A DNA stretch of 55,794 nucleotides from positions 1 through 55,794 of the forward strand of contig CAZETK010000015.1 of the NCBI GenBank assembly GCA_964515195.1, written 5' to 3'. Both the position numbers and the translations under genes were made by a program. The stretch is from Ga0074139 sp964515195. GTDB lineage: Bacteria > Bdellovibrionota > Bdellovibrionia > Bdellovibrionales > Bdellovibrionaceae. Each line of letters opens with the position of its first letter. Position 1 is the first letter of the stretch. The notes beneath the pieces were generated by a model. That model did not search any database. It was not told where the DNA came from and saw only the letters and a program-made list of their open reading frames with translations. Positions 43,596 through 52,496 of this stretch are shown in pieces.

Positions 43596-44327
43596 ATGCA
43601 CTTTAATAAAAAGTACCTGCTTCTTATCCCATTCGTCGTTGTTGTCATCGCAACGATTAAGATAGCACGAGATCGCCTGTCTCCAATGCGCTTTTCCGGG
43701 ACTGTCGAGGCCACACAAGTCGTACTGTCTTCACGGCTAAATAGCATTATCAAAACCATCGAAGTCAACGAGGGTGACACTGTTGAAAAAAACGCTGTGC
43801 TATTGAATTTGGACTGCGAAGATATCAATATTATTTATGCTCGCCTCTTTGACGAGTACGATAGGGCTAAAAAGCTTTTAAACAGCGGCGCGGGATCAAA
43901 AGAAGCTTTTGAAAAGTCAAAATCCTTATTTGATGAAATTGCAGTTAAAAAAAGCTGGTGCGCCATTCAATCCCCAATTGATGGTGTTATCACCAACAGC
44001 TTTCATGAAGTTGGTGAATATGTCACTCCCGGCACAAAGCTCCTGTCGGTCTTAGATACAAATGACTATTGGGTTTATTTTTACATTCCGCAGACACTAA
44101 TAAACAGATTCAATACAGGAGACGCGGTATTAACTACACTGCCAGAAACAAATGAGTCTTTTCGGGGAAAGATTGTTAAAATTAACGAGACAGCAGAATT
44201 CACTCCCAAAAACGTCCAAACGTATGATGAGCGGGCCCGACTGGTTTACGGAATAAAAGTTAAAGTCGAAAATACGGACAAGCGCCTTAAACCCGGGATG
44301 TCACTTGACTGGGAGATTGAACGATAG
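43596..44327 (+). CDS. HlyD-family membrane fusion protein
   Basis: About 243 residues. One N-terminal membrane helix (YLLLIPFVVVVIATI), then the lipoyl/biotinyl halves FSGTVEATQVVLSSRLNSII and SPIDGVITNSFHEVGEYVTPG around a short coiled coil, then a beta-barrel (YWVYFYIPQTLINRFNTGD). GGAGA lies six bases before this ATG; a longer reading starting inside the previous gene is rejected. It should link the ABC pump to the TolC-like duct. The coiled coil is short compared with RND adaptors, as in YbhG-type pumps. Confidence 0.9.
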   Translation: MHFNKKYLLLIPFVVVVIATIKIARDRLSPMRFSGTVEATQVVLSSRLNSIIKTIEVNEGDTVEKNAVLLNLDCEDINIIYARLFDEYDRAKKLLNSGAGSKEAFEKSKSLFDEIAVKKSWCAIQSPIDGVITNSFHEVGEYVTPGTKLLSVLDTNDYWVYFYIPQTLINRFNTGDAVLTTLPETNESFRGKIVKINETAEFTPKNVQTYDERARLVYGIKVKVENTDKRLKPGMSLDWEIER

Positions 44328-45055
44328 TGGGCCTAAAGATCCAAGTTGATAAAATTCAAAAGACATTCGGGAAGGTTACGGCTCTTAACCAAATTGATGA
44401 TTCTTTTGAAGCGGGAAAACTACATGGCCTGATCGGTCCGGAAGGGGCTGGCAAGACAACCCTACTTAGGATTCTGACAAGTCTGCTCATCCCCGATTCT
44501 GGGAGCGTTATTTTTTCTGAAGATCTTCGAACTTTGGCATTTTATGAAATTAAGAGCCAAATTTCCTATATGCCACAAAGACAAAGTTTATACCCAGATT
44601 TATCTATTGAAGAGCATTTGGATTTTTTTAAGTCTTTGTATGGTCTAGATGATGCCGTCTTTCAAACGAAGTCGAAAGACCTTTTAGAAATTACCAGGCT
44701 CCAAAAGTTTCTTGATCGACCCGCCGGAAAACTTTCTGGAGGGATGTACAAAAAATTAGGCTTAATGCTTTCACTTTTACAATCCCCTAAAATACTTCTA
44801 TTAGATGAGCCGACCAATGGTGTTGACCCCATCAGTCGCCGTGAATTTTGGGAGCTTTTGAATCATTTGATTTCTGACGACATCATCATCCTATATGCCA
44901 CGTCTTATATGGATGAGGCCGAGCGGTGCGATCTCGTCCATCTATTAGATAATGGGCGGCTTTTTTCAAAGGGCACCCCACGAGAGCTTCTAGAACAGGC
45001 AAAGGTCAAAACTTTTGACGAGTATTACTTAAGCTACACTAGGGAGACCGTGTGA
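44327..45055 (+). CDS. ABC-2 exporter ATPase, first of pair
   Basis: 242 residues. Walker A is G37PEGAGKT44, signature LSGGMYKKL, Walker B ILLLDEPTNGVDP. The H-loop position reads ATSYMDEAE, with Ser where the switch histidine is expected, so this subunit may be catalytically weak. GTG start overlapping the previous stop by one base. Homologous to one half of YbhF/RbbA-like fused ATPases. Confidence 0.93.
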   Translation: MGLKIQVDKIQKTFGKVTALNQIDDSFEAGKLHGLIGPEGAGKTTLLRILTSLLIPDSGSVIFSEDLRTLAFYEIKSQISYMPQRQSLYPDLSIEEHLDFFKSLYGLDDAVFQTKSKDLLEITRLQKFLDRPAGKLSGGMYKKLGLMLSLLQSPKILLLDEPTNGVDPISRREFWELLNHLISDDIIILYATSYMDEAERCDLVHLLDNGRLFSKGTPRELLEQAKVKTFDEYYLSYTRETV

Positions 45056-45966
45056 AAAATGAAGACTCGGTGTCGGTCAAAAACCTAAGCGTTCAATTCG
45101 GTGATTTTTTTGCGGTCAAAAACATTTCATTTAGCGTAAAAAAAGGGGAAATTTTTGGTTTTCTCGGAGCCAACGGCGCCGGCAAGACCACAACCATAAA
45201 AGTCCTTTGCGGAGTCCAGCGACCCAGCTCGGGTGACATCAGTGTTAACGGTGAAGGCTATCAGGACATTGCTGCGCTTAAAAAGCAGATTGGATATATG
45301 TCGCAGAAGTTTACTCTGTACGATGATTTGACCGTCTATGAAAATTTGTCTTTTAACTCAAGTCTTAGAAAGCTAGATCGCGCGTTTTTCAAAAGAAGAA
45401 TCAAGGAGTTACTGGAGTTCATTGGCTTTGCACAGCCTTTAGAATCGATGGTGTCAGACTTACCCGGTGGAATTAAGCAGCAGGTTTCTTTGATTGTGTC
45501 TATGCTTCATGATCCTGAGGTCATTTTTCTTGATGAGCCGACCGCGGGCGTAACTCCGCATTATCGAAATAAGTTTTGGGAACTTATTAGAATGCTTTCA
45601 TCAAAGGGGAAAACCGTATTTGTGACAACCCATTATATGGATGAGGCCGAATACTGTGACCGCATAGCCTTAATGCGGTCCGGTGAAATGATTGCGCTCG
45701 ATACTCCCAAAAATCTTAAAACAAATGTTTTCCCAGAACCCTTAATTGAGATTTCTAATTTAGACAGGTCTGAAAATGGGATCAACGAAATCAGGAAAGA
45801 TAAGAATGTCATAAGTCTTCATCCTTTTGGCTCTCGCTATCATCTAATTTTAAAGGACATAAGCACATACGAAGAATTTCAAAAAAAATATTCAGACACC
45901 TTTATGATTAAAAAAATTGAACCGACTTTAGAAGACGTTTTTGTCAGGCTTGTTGAAGGTGGCTGA
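45052..45966 (+). CDS. ABC-2 exporter ATPase, second of pair
   Basis: 304 residues. Walker A GANGAGKTT, signature LPGGIKQQV (Pro for Ser), Walker B VIFLDEPTAGVTP, and a normal H-loop TTHYMDEAE. The C-terminal 70 residues are a regulatory extension as in drug-export ATPases (EPTLEDVFVRLVEGG). GTG start overlapping the upstream stop (GTGA). Probably pairs with the first ATPase in an asymmetric dimer. Confidence 0.93.
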   Translation: MKNEDSVSVKNLSVQFGDFFAVKNISFSVKKGEIFGFLGANGAGKTTTIKVLCGVQRPSSGDISVNGEGYQDIAALKKQIGYMSQKFTLYDDLTVYENLSFNSSLRKLDRAFFKRRIKELLEFIGFAQPLESMVSDLPGGIKQQVSLIVSMLHDPEVIFLDEPTAGVTPHYRNKFWELIRMLSSKGKTVFVTTHYMDEAEYCDRIALMRSGEMIALDTPKNLKTNVFPEPLIEISNLDRSENGINEIRKDKNVISLHPFGSRYHLILKDISTYEEFQKKYSDTFMIKKIEPTLEDVFVRLVEGG

Positions 45967-47087
45967 TGATAAACAAAAAGAGTGTCGCCAGAATATTATC
46001 GATTGCTAAAAAAGAGCGTTATCATATTCTAAGGGACCCCTATGCACTTGCCATTGCTATTGTCGTTCCCGTATTCATAGTTCTTGTTTTTGGATTTGTT
46101 ATCGACTTCGACGTCAAAAACATACCGATCAGCTACCAGGATCAGGATCAAACGTCCCGCTCACGGGATTTTTTACAAAAATTAGAAAATTCCGGATATT
46201 TCAAAATTAGACAAAATCTGACCAGTGTTGATGAAGCTTTTAAAGATATTGAAAACGGGAAATCAAAAGCATATTTACAAATTCCACCAGAATTTGAAAA
46301 TAACATTATGTCGAAAAAGCCTTCACAAGTTCAGATACTTTTAGATGGCGCTGATAATTCAACCGCAGGTGTTATCCTGGGATACCTTTCTAAATTTACT
46401 GCGTATGTAAACTTCGGATACTTTGGCATCAAGCAAGGTTATCAAGTCAACGAGCAGTTTTACTACAACCCGCAGCTATTAAGTTCTTGGTTCGTAGTTC
46501 CTGGCCTGACGGCCATCATTCTAGCTTTGATTTCCATTCTGTTAACGGCTTTAACAGTCGCTAAGGAGTGGGAGAATGGATCGATGGAGCTTCTGCTTTC
46601 AACTCCTGTTAAACCTATTGAAATCATCCTCGGAAAAATGCTTCCCTATCTGCTAATAGGAATTCTGGCCCTAGTGTCAGTCTTAATTGTGTCGTTCATG
46701 GTCTTTGAGATTCCGTTCAAGGGAAGTATTATTACCTTTATTTTCGTCAGTGTTGTTTTTCTGATAAGCTGCCTCGCACAGGGGATACTGATCTCGATTC
46801 TAGCCAAGAATCAGCAACTCGCCATGCAGATCTCGATGATGACAGGTCTTTTGCCCTCGCTTCTGCTGTCAGGATTTATCTTTCCTATCGAAAATATGCC
46901 AATATTTTTTCAGTTCTTAACTTCGGTTTTACCCGCCAGGTGGTATATTCTGATTAGCCGAGCGATTTTTCTTAAAGGCGCCGATATAACAAATATCCTC
47001 CTTCCCTTTTTGGCTCTAATTGCCTTGTCGACTGTAGTTGTTTTCCTGGCGTTTAAGAATTTTAGGCCCAACCTGGAGCGCTCATGA
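45966..47087 (+). CDS. ABC-2 permease, YbhS-like
   Basis: 373 residues. One N-terminal helix (LAIAIVVPVFIVLVFGF), a large periplasmic domain of about 130 residues, and five to six C-terminal helices. The family patterns TVAKEWENGSMELLLSTPV and LLSGFIFPIENMP are present, matching YbhS/YhhJ-type permeases. Overlaps its neighbours by one and four bases. Works with the second permease as a heterodimer. Confidence 0.92.
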   Translation: MINKKSVARILSIAKKERYHILRDPYALAIAIVVPVFIVLVFGFVIDFDVKNIPISYQDQDQTSRSRDFLQKLENSGYFKIRQNLTSVDEAFKDIENGKSKAYLQIPPEFENNIMSKKPSQVQILLDGADNSTAGVILGYLSKFTAYVNFGYFGIKQGYQVNEQFYYNPQLLSSWFVVPGLTAIILALISILLTALTVAKEWENGSMELLLSTPVKPIEIILGKMLPYLLIGILALVSVLIVSFMVFEIPFKGSIITFIFVSVVFLISCLAQGILISILAKNQQLAMQISMMTGLLPSLLLSGFIFPIENMPIFFQFLTSVLPARWYILISRAIFLKGADITNILLPFLALIALSTVVVFLAFKNFRPNLERS

Positions 47088-48190
47088 AAAAATATTATAA
47101 ATCCCTATTTACGATTCGCGGATTTATAAAGAAAGAATTTTCCCAAATTCTTCGCGATCCCAAAATGCGGATTGTTCTTTTTGTGCTTCCAGTTGTTCAG
47201 ATGATTGTCTTTGCTATTGCCATTTCAACAGAAGTTAGAAATGTGAAGATTGGCTTTCAGTATTCCATCCCTGATACCGAATTTGCTCAGGTCATCGACC
47301 ACATTGAAAATAGTGGCTGGTTCCAAGTTGTTCCCTTAACGTTAGGCGATGACATTTCCCTTAAGATGAAAAATGGGGATTTAGATGCCGTACTAGTGGC
47401 CCCTCTTGAACGAATGGCTGTTGATAGTGAAAGACTTAATAAGGGATACCAATTAATAGTGGATGGCACCAACTTAATTCGCGCGCAATCTATTGAGCGA
47501 TATGTAAATGCGATTCTATCTGACAAAATCATGGGCCCTGTGACTCCGCCTCTATCGTTGAGTGTGCGCACTCTTTACAACCCTGAAATGCGAAGCCCTT
47601 ATTTTTTGATTCCCGGAACCATGGCCATGATTGTAGGCCTTATCACGGTCCTTCTTACAAGTATGTCACTATCAAGAGAAAAAGAGATGGGAACTCTTGA
47701 AATGATCCTGGTCTCGCCTATTAGCAGCTTCGAGCTGATTTTAGGAAAAACGATTCCTTTTCTAATCCTGGGGATTATCAATGCCATTACTATTTTATTT
47801 TTAGCCATTGTCGTTTTTAGCGTCCCTATGAATGGGAGCTATTTGTTACTGGCTTTATCTGTCTTTGCTTTTGCCTTTTCAACGGTCAATGTCGGAACTT
47901 TTATTTCGACTTTCGCAAAAAACCAGCAACAGGCCATGCTTGGCGGTTTTATTTTTTTGTTTATAGCTAACCTTCTAGCGGGAATTATGTTCCCCATCGA
48001 CAATATGCCAATGCTTATAAAGTGGGTGGTCAACCTAAACCCCTTAAAGTTCTACGTCGAGATTTTACGAGGCATTATGCTTAAGGACGCCTCATCCACG
48101 TTCGTAGTCCAGAATATTCTAGCCCTATTTGCAATAGGCACCGGCTTCGCCTATTTGAGCTACCGGAGAATGCAAGAGTACTTGTCTTAG
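47084..48190 (+). CDS. ABC-2 permease, YbhR-like
   Basis: 368 residues, same layout as its neighbour: N-terminal helix (IVLFVLPVVQMIVFAIAIS), periplasmic domain, then MSLSREKEMGTLEMILVSPI and AGIMFPIDNMPMLI. Start overlaps the previous stop as ATGA. Last gene of the operon, followed by a rho-independent terminator. Substrate unknown; relatives move drugs, chloramphenicol-like compounds or membrane lipids. Confidence 0.92.
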   Translation: MKKYYKSLFTIRGFIKKEFSQILRDPKMRIVLFVLPVVQMIVFAIAISTEVRNVKIGFQYSIPDTEFAQVIDHIENSGWFQVVPLTLGDDISLKMKNGDLDAVLVAPLERMAVDSERLNKGYQLIVDGTNLIRAQSIERYVNAILSDKIMGPVTPPLSLSVRTLYNPEMRSPYFLIPGTMAMIVGLITVLLTSMSLSREKEMGTLEMILVSPISSFELILGKTIPFLILGIINAITILFLAIVVFSVPMNGSYLLLALSVFAFAFSTVNVGTFISTFAKNQQQAMLGGFIFLFIANLLAGIMFPIDNMPMLIKWVVNLNPLKFYVEILRGIMLKDASSTFVVQNILALFAIGTGFAYLSYRRMQEYLS

Positions 48191-48225
48191 TTCGACTTTT
48201 AAAAATAGCTTCTTAGCGGGACTTC

Positions 48226-48280
48226 GGTCAAATCTCACATTTTTGCGAAGAAGTGTGAGCTTTGGCCAATTTTATTTTCT
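48226..48280 (+). terminator. Rho-independent terminator of the ABC export operon
   Basis: Arms GGTCAAATCTCACA (48226-48239) and TGTGAGCTTTGGCC (48254-48267) pair over 14 positions with two exceptions (one a mismatch, one a possible G-U), followed by AATTTTATTTTCTT. Confidence 0.8.
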
Positions 48281-48334
48281 TACCCAGAAGCACTCCTTGG
48301 GGAAAATGGTGAAAAACGACATTTTTGTCGAAAA

Positions 48335-48511
48335 ATGGAATATTTCACCAGAACATGGATTAGCGCAAGAAAACTGAAACAGGGCATAGCCAACGCAAAA
48401 CAAGAAGTCGACCTTCTTATCTATGATGATACTCCGGACATCACGAGCTATGGTCTGGCCGATTGTTTTAACTTATTTAATACACAGTCAGCTTTGAAGC
48501 AGTGGCTTTGA
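48335..48511 (+). CDS. Small hypothetical protein, 58 residues
   Basis: Begins MEYFTRTWISARKLKQGIAN and ends SALKQWL. Soluble, mixed charge, no recognised family. No clear Shine-Dalgarno. The bases just before it (48311-48340) contain CGACATTTTTGTCG and look like the operator region of the abiE genes further on, so it may be a remnant of a mobile accessory gene. Weak call. Confidence 0.35.
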   Translation: MEYFTRTWISARKLKQGIANAKQEVDLLIYDDTPDITSYGLADCFNLFNTQSALKQWL

Positions 48512-48514
48512 GTT

Positions 48515-49237
48515 TTACAGCGGGGAAGCAACTGATCGTGAGCAAAGCTTCCCAGTCTTAAGAGAGTTTTTTTCGAGGCCCTCATGGGATTGGGTACCGG
48601 AGGAAGTCAATGAGAGTGGTGCAAGCGGATTGAACTCTTTGGCTTTTCCAACTTTAACAGCGGCACGATAGATATTTTCAGACTGCATTAGAAAATCATC
48701 AGTTGGCAGGCGGGCCGAGAGAATGCAAGTGCCCTCGTCGTAGAGAGATTCGAGAGTCTCAAATCCGTCTTCGCCATCTTCACTCGCGCCAGTCGGGGCG
48801 TAGGAATAAAGCACATAAAATTCGATCAGGGCCGGAATTGGTAGATCATTGAGATCAACCTCAATTGGAAGGGGCGCGCCGACCGGCATTTTCGATACGG
48901 TGATGAACAAGACCTGGTCATCAATGAATTCCACCTGGAGGTTTGCCTGCTCGGCGGTAGCCACAGCGTTCACAGCAGGGTCTGATCTCTGTTCTATGGT
49001 GATTTGCTGTCCAATAAGCTCAGGATGATTTGTGAAATCGACTGTGCCAAGGCCTTGAAGTGAAATGCGCTCTTGCGAACGGGTTACAGTCGCATCCACG
49101 CGCCTATCCACTGGCCTTTTTGATCGAATACCGCTGCCTCCACTCGAACAAGCTGCTATTGCGGTTGTGATCATGGCGAACCAAGATATTCGTCCAACTT
49201 GTTTTAATAACTGAAGCCTGCCGAGGCATAAGAACAT
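48515..49237 (-). CDS. Lipoprotein of unknown function
   Basis: About 240 residues. Signal peptide with lipobox IAAC followed by SSGGSG at about residue 30; the start ATG (MFLCLGRL) has GGAGAG nine bases upstream, better than a TTG five codons earlier. The mature domain is probably beta-rich (ITIEQRSD, VEFIDDQVLFITVS) with two cysteines (EGTCILS, KLCSRS). I recognise no family. Single gene, minus strand, between the export operon and the brnTA pair. Confidence 0.72.
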   Translation of the reverse strand: MFLCLGRLQLLKQVGRISWFAMITTAIAACSSGGSGIRSKRPVDRRVDATVTRSQERISLQGLGTVDFTNHPELIGQQITIEQRSDPAVNAVATAEQANLQVEFIDDQVLFITVSKMPVGAPLPIEVDLNDLPIPALIEFYVLYSYAPTGASEDGEDGFETLESLYDEGTCILSARLPTDDFLMQSENIYRAAVKVGKAKEFNPLAPLSLTSSGTQSHEGLEKNSLKTGKLCSRSVASPL

Positions 49238-49417
49238 TGAGTCACTCTCCAAAATAATCAGCTTCGATTTGAATTATAGTTTCCTGATATCTCGGTCGAA
49301 GTCAAATCCGGTCAGAAAACTTTTGCTTTACAATGGCAAACGCCTTGAGTACTTCGAGTGCCGCGCACTATATCAATGGCTTGATGATCATCCAAAATGC
49401 GTGAGATCTATCACTTT

Positions 49418-49440
49418 AAAAAAGCCTTGCACGGGCTTTT
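49418..49440 (-). terminator. Rho-independent terminator after brnTA
   Basis: On the minus strand AAAAGCC (49440-49434) pairs with GGCTTTT (49426-49420) around a 7-base loop, followed by a run of T (complement of 49418-49423). It lies eight bases past the brnA stop. Confidence 0.75.
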
Positions 49441-49447
49441 CCGTACT

Positions 49448-49666
49448 TTATCCAATTTTTTTCCACTTAATATCTGGTTGTCGTCCCGTTTCCATACAGT
49501 CTTTCAAGTAAAGATTAATAAGAGTCTGATAAGGCACTCCAGATTTATCCGCAAGTTTCTGAAAGTACTTAATGATGTCTTCATCCAAGCGAATTGTCGT
49601 TCTGGATTTTAATTTTTTTGCATAAGGATTTTTGACCGATTTTGAAAAATCATATTCTTTTCTCAT
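49448..49666 (-). CDS. brnA: BrnA-type antitoxin
   Basis: 72 residues. KEYDFSKSVKNPYAKKLKSR followed by a ribbon-helix-helix (TTIRLDEDIIKYFQKLADKSGVPYQTLINLYL) is the BrnA pattern. It neutralises the BrnT RNase and binds the shared operator. Three bases separate it from the toxin gene, which is transcribed first, as in other brnTA operons. Confidence 0.9.
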   Translation of the reverse strand: MRKEYDFSKSVKNPYAKKLKSRTTIRLDEDIIKYFQKLADKSGVPYQTLINLYLKDCMETGRQPDIKWKKIG

Positions 49667-49669
49667 AAA

Positions 49670-49945
49670 TCACCTCTTATATTTTGATTGCTCGTGTTTA
49701 GTTGCTTTTCGCGCAGAGATAATCCGAATAATTTCGTCATTCTCTTTGTAGACATGAACAACAACGAGCACCTTACTATCTGAACTCATGCCCAGAAGAA
49801 TGAATCTATCTTCGTCTTCCGAATGGTCAGGGTCAGAAATTAATCTCGCGGCTTTGTCGTAAAAGACGGTTTCTGCCTCTTCAAAAGAGACACCGTGCTT
49901 TTTCTTGTTAGCTCGGTTCTTTGTATTATCCCAAACGAAAATCAT
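49670..49945 (-). CDS. brnT: BrnT-type RNase toxin
   Basis: 91 residues. The family start WDNTKNRANKKKHGVSFEEA and the later RIISARKATKHEQSKY are characteristic of BrnT, a RelE-fold ribonuclease. In the family the histidine, arginine and basic residues of this region are catalytic. Type II toxin-antitoxin with brnA directly after it. Operator candidate 30-50 bases upstream. Confidence 0.92.
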   Translation of the reverse strand: MIFVWDNTKNRANKKKHGVSFEEAETVFYDKAARLISDPDHSEDEDRFILLGMSSDSKVLVVVHVYKENDEIIRIISARKATKHEQSKYKR

Positions 49946-49974
49946 GGCACGATGCTACCATGAAAAAATGGGAA

Positions 49975-49995
49975 TGTACACACAACATATGTACA
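49975..49995. promoter_or_regulatory. Paired TGTACA sites before brnTA
   Basis: TGTACA at 49975-49980 and again at 49990-49995; each is itself palindromic and the centres are 15 bases apart. Located 30-50 bases before the brnT start, where the antitoxin or the BrnTA complex is expected to bind. Confidence 0.55.
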
Positions 49996-50083
49996 GATTG
50001 GTGGATTTGTCTCCACCTGAACAAATTCATGCACTTAGCGTAGGTGGATGCCACTTAGTAATCCTGGCCTGAGGTCATCTATC

Positions 50084-50904
50084 TCAGAAATACTTCGAAA
50101 ACCAGGTCTGAGTCTTCTCTTCATTCTTAACGAAACCGAAGCTTTCATAAAACTGAATCGCTGGCTTCCGAATATCTTCAACTTTCAAAAATAGTCTCTC
50201 AATGCCTTTTTCTGAAAGCTCATCGCAGATATTTTGCATTAGCACTTTCGAAAAACCACATCGTAAAAAATTTGAGTTCGTTGCTATTCGATTTATTTCT
50301 GCTGAGTTACCGTAATTAAAAATCTGAGCGGCCGCTACAACTTTACCTTCAAAAGAAGTGGTACGAATAGATTCGTCCTTAATCCAACTTTCAACTTCAT
50401 CGAGAGTAACTGGATGGAGATTGGCGAATGCATCTGCCACTTCCGATGCTGAAACAACATCTCTTTGAAATTCACGAGCTGAATTTCTCGCGGCAAGTTT
50501 TAACTCATAATAAAAAACGTTTGTGACTTTTGGTTGAGTCCGACCTGCTCGATGCAGGATTTGAATTCGGCATCTGAGAAAGCAATATCAAACCGAAGAC
50601 GATGACCAGATTCAAACTTATTGGCCTTCAAGAAGTTTTCGAGCAATCGAATTGCTACGAGACGTCTGTCCTTCATAGGTAGAACAAAAAGTTCACCCTG
50701 ACTCCAATTGCCCTGATTAAAACTTCGAACAAACCCAACAGGGTTGTAATTTTCGTCGGAAGCGACGAACCACCCATCAGGTAATGTTGAATCAAAAAAA
50801 TCAAGTTCATCAGGAATGCTTGTCTGGTAACTGGCGGATTCACTTAACAGTGGTTCAATTTTAATTAGTAAATCGCGATCAAGCTTCGAGATTTGAACTG
50901 ACAT
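50084..50904 (-). pseudogene. Tandem GNAT acetyltransferase split by a frameshift
   Basis: Two reading frames on the minus strand belong together. The first (50904 to about 50500, from MSVQISKLDRDLL) is an N-terminal GNAT-like half ending QKSQTFFIMS. The second (to 50084) is a C-terminal GNAT half with INRIATNSNFLRCGFSKVLM and FYESFGFVKNEE. The break is at six consecutive T of the minus strand (50512-50517): one extra T would continue the reading as FFYYELKLAARNSAREFQRD straight into the second half. Either a pseudogene, a sequencing error, or a slippery site. GAGG precedes the chosen ATG. Confidence 0.75.
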
Positions 50905-51190
50905 AAGACCTCGCCGTTTTCGAGCCGAAAGAATGGCATTTTTCATACTAAGTTTGTTTACTTTTGATCCCAAATTCCCCAATGATTTCAAGGTACATAA
51001 AATAGGCAGCAGTATCCAACAATTTCTAAGTTATTGAAGTCATTGACGAAAGTATGGATGGTGGAGACAGAGTCGCCTCGCTAACTGGTTGATATTACGT
51101 CGGCAAATTCGTAGTGTCCATGAAGAAGTCCATGTATTGGTGCTGGAAATTTGGGAAACTGGAAGGGATACGCAGGGAAATCAAAAAATC

Positions 51191-52321
51191 TTATAGAAGG
51201 TCAATCCACTCGTGCTCTTGGTCGTATACTTTTACCAATGCCTGCTTGAGCCAGCTTTTTTGGCCTTCACTCATGGCAGCCAAAGCATTCCTGAAGTCTA
51301 TTCGATCCTTTTCGCGTAAGGCTTTAGACTTGTACAAAAGCTGAATCTCTGGCGATAGAATTGGATATCCATCTTTGGATTTGGTTATAGCCTCTTCTAA
51401 TTTTCTTCGTATGGACTCATTTCTCTTGAATATCCAATTATCTTCTTCAGCATCGAAAAGCATGACTTGGATCTGCCATGGGTCGTTAGGAGATCTGCGA
51501 CACCAAATATCTTGAAGACCCTTTTTGATATATTCTGATTTTCTCCAAGGCCTCAGCCTACCAGGAGGATCTGCAACCCATAATTCCCAGCCCTTCAGTA
51601 CTTTCTGAATTTCAAATTGGTCCTCTCTTTTCAAAATAATGTCGATGTCTGCGTGGTCTCGAGTTTGCCCGCCAAGAAATAAGTCAATTGCCCAGCCACC
51701 TGCTATAGCCCATTGGCATCCGAGATCAAATAGTGTGCTTTTTAATTCATTCGGCGAAAGTGGCTGCCAATCGAAATTTAAATTCGCTAAAAAAGTTTCA
51801 ACTTCCGAGTTACTCCTGAGGCGAATAAATTTGATGTTAGCAAGTTGAGGGTCGGTCATACACTTTTCATATTTTTTACGCACTTGACCATGTGTTTTTA
51901 TTGTCCACCAAATGATCGACTCTTTACTGAAAAAACTCTTTCTAAATGACTCTCGATTTCCAGTTCCTTTCCACAGTTCTTCTTGAGTCAGAGAGCGCTG
52001 GAACGCTCTTTTTATTGCGCGGAATAGCGTCGTCGAAAACGGATAATCCAGCCAAACAACGGTATCCACATGTTCCCACTTTATTGGAACTGTTCTGGTG
52101 TAATTTCCATCAAGTACCCAATGTTCTGCTTGCAAGGCCTTCTTGAGTTTGTCGAAGAACTCTAAATCTGTGGGCCAATGCCAATTGGGCCCCCAAAAAA
52201 GTTTATCCATTTCGATGTAGGGCACATTCAATATATTCGATAGCCGCTTACTAACGGTCGATTTTCCAGAGCCACTCGTGCCGACAACGTTAATCCGTTT
52301 TGGTATGGAGCTTTCCGCCAT
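51191..52321 (-). CDS. P-loop kinase fused to ANT-like nucleotidyltransferase
   Basis: 376 residues. The N-terminal half (about 1-180) is a topology-modulation/FlaR-like P-loop kinase with Walker A GTSGSGKST, followed by MDKLFW and WVLDGNYTR. The C-terminal half (about 190-376) is like aminoglycoside nucleotidyltransferase ANT(2''): GGWAIDLFLGGQTRDHADID with the Asp pair, and SPEIQLLYKSKALREKDRIDF. Start at MAESSIPK, with AGGA five bases upstream. Could modify an aminoglycoside or another small molecule; resistance is not shown by sequence. Confidence 0.85.
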   Translation of the reverse strand: MAESSIPKRINVVGTSGSGKSTVSKRLSNILNVPYIEMDKLFWGPNWHWPTDLEFFDKLKKALQAEHWVLDGNYTRTVPIKWEHVDTVVWLDYPFSTTLFRAIKRAFQRSLTQEELWKGTGNRESFRKSFFSKESIIWWTIKTHGQVRKKYEKCMTDPQLANIKFIRLRSNSEVETFLANLNFDWQPLSPNELKSTLFDLGCQWAIAGGWAIDLFLGGQTRDHADIDIILKREDQFEIQKVLKGWELWVADPPGRLRPWRKSEYIKKGLQDIWCRRSPNDPWQIQVMLFDAEEDNWIFKRNESIRRKLEEAITKSKDGYPILSPEIQLLYKSKALREKDRIDFRNALAAMSEGQKSWLKQALVKVYDQEHEWIDLL

Positions 52322-52496
52322 CTCTTCCTCTCGCTGCCGATTCCCAGCCGAAAAGTGTCCAAATACTACTGGGAAAAGTAGGGAAATCACTCCCAAATGA
52401 TTTCGCTAAGCTACTGATTTCTCGTTCTCCAAAAAACTTAACCCAAAACCTAAATGATTGAAATTATTGATTTGGTTAATTGGTGGAGGCCTTTAT

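Noticed and set aside
49269..49511. Plus-strand frame overlapping the brnA antitoxin
   Set aside because: It is a shadow of brnA and its terminator, with no ribosome binding site or recognised domain.
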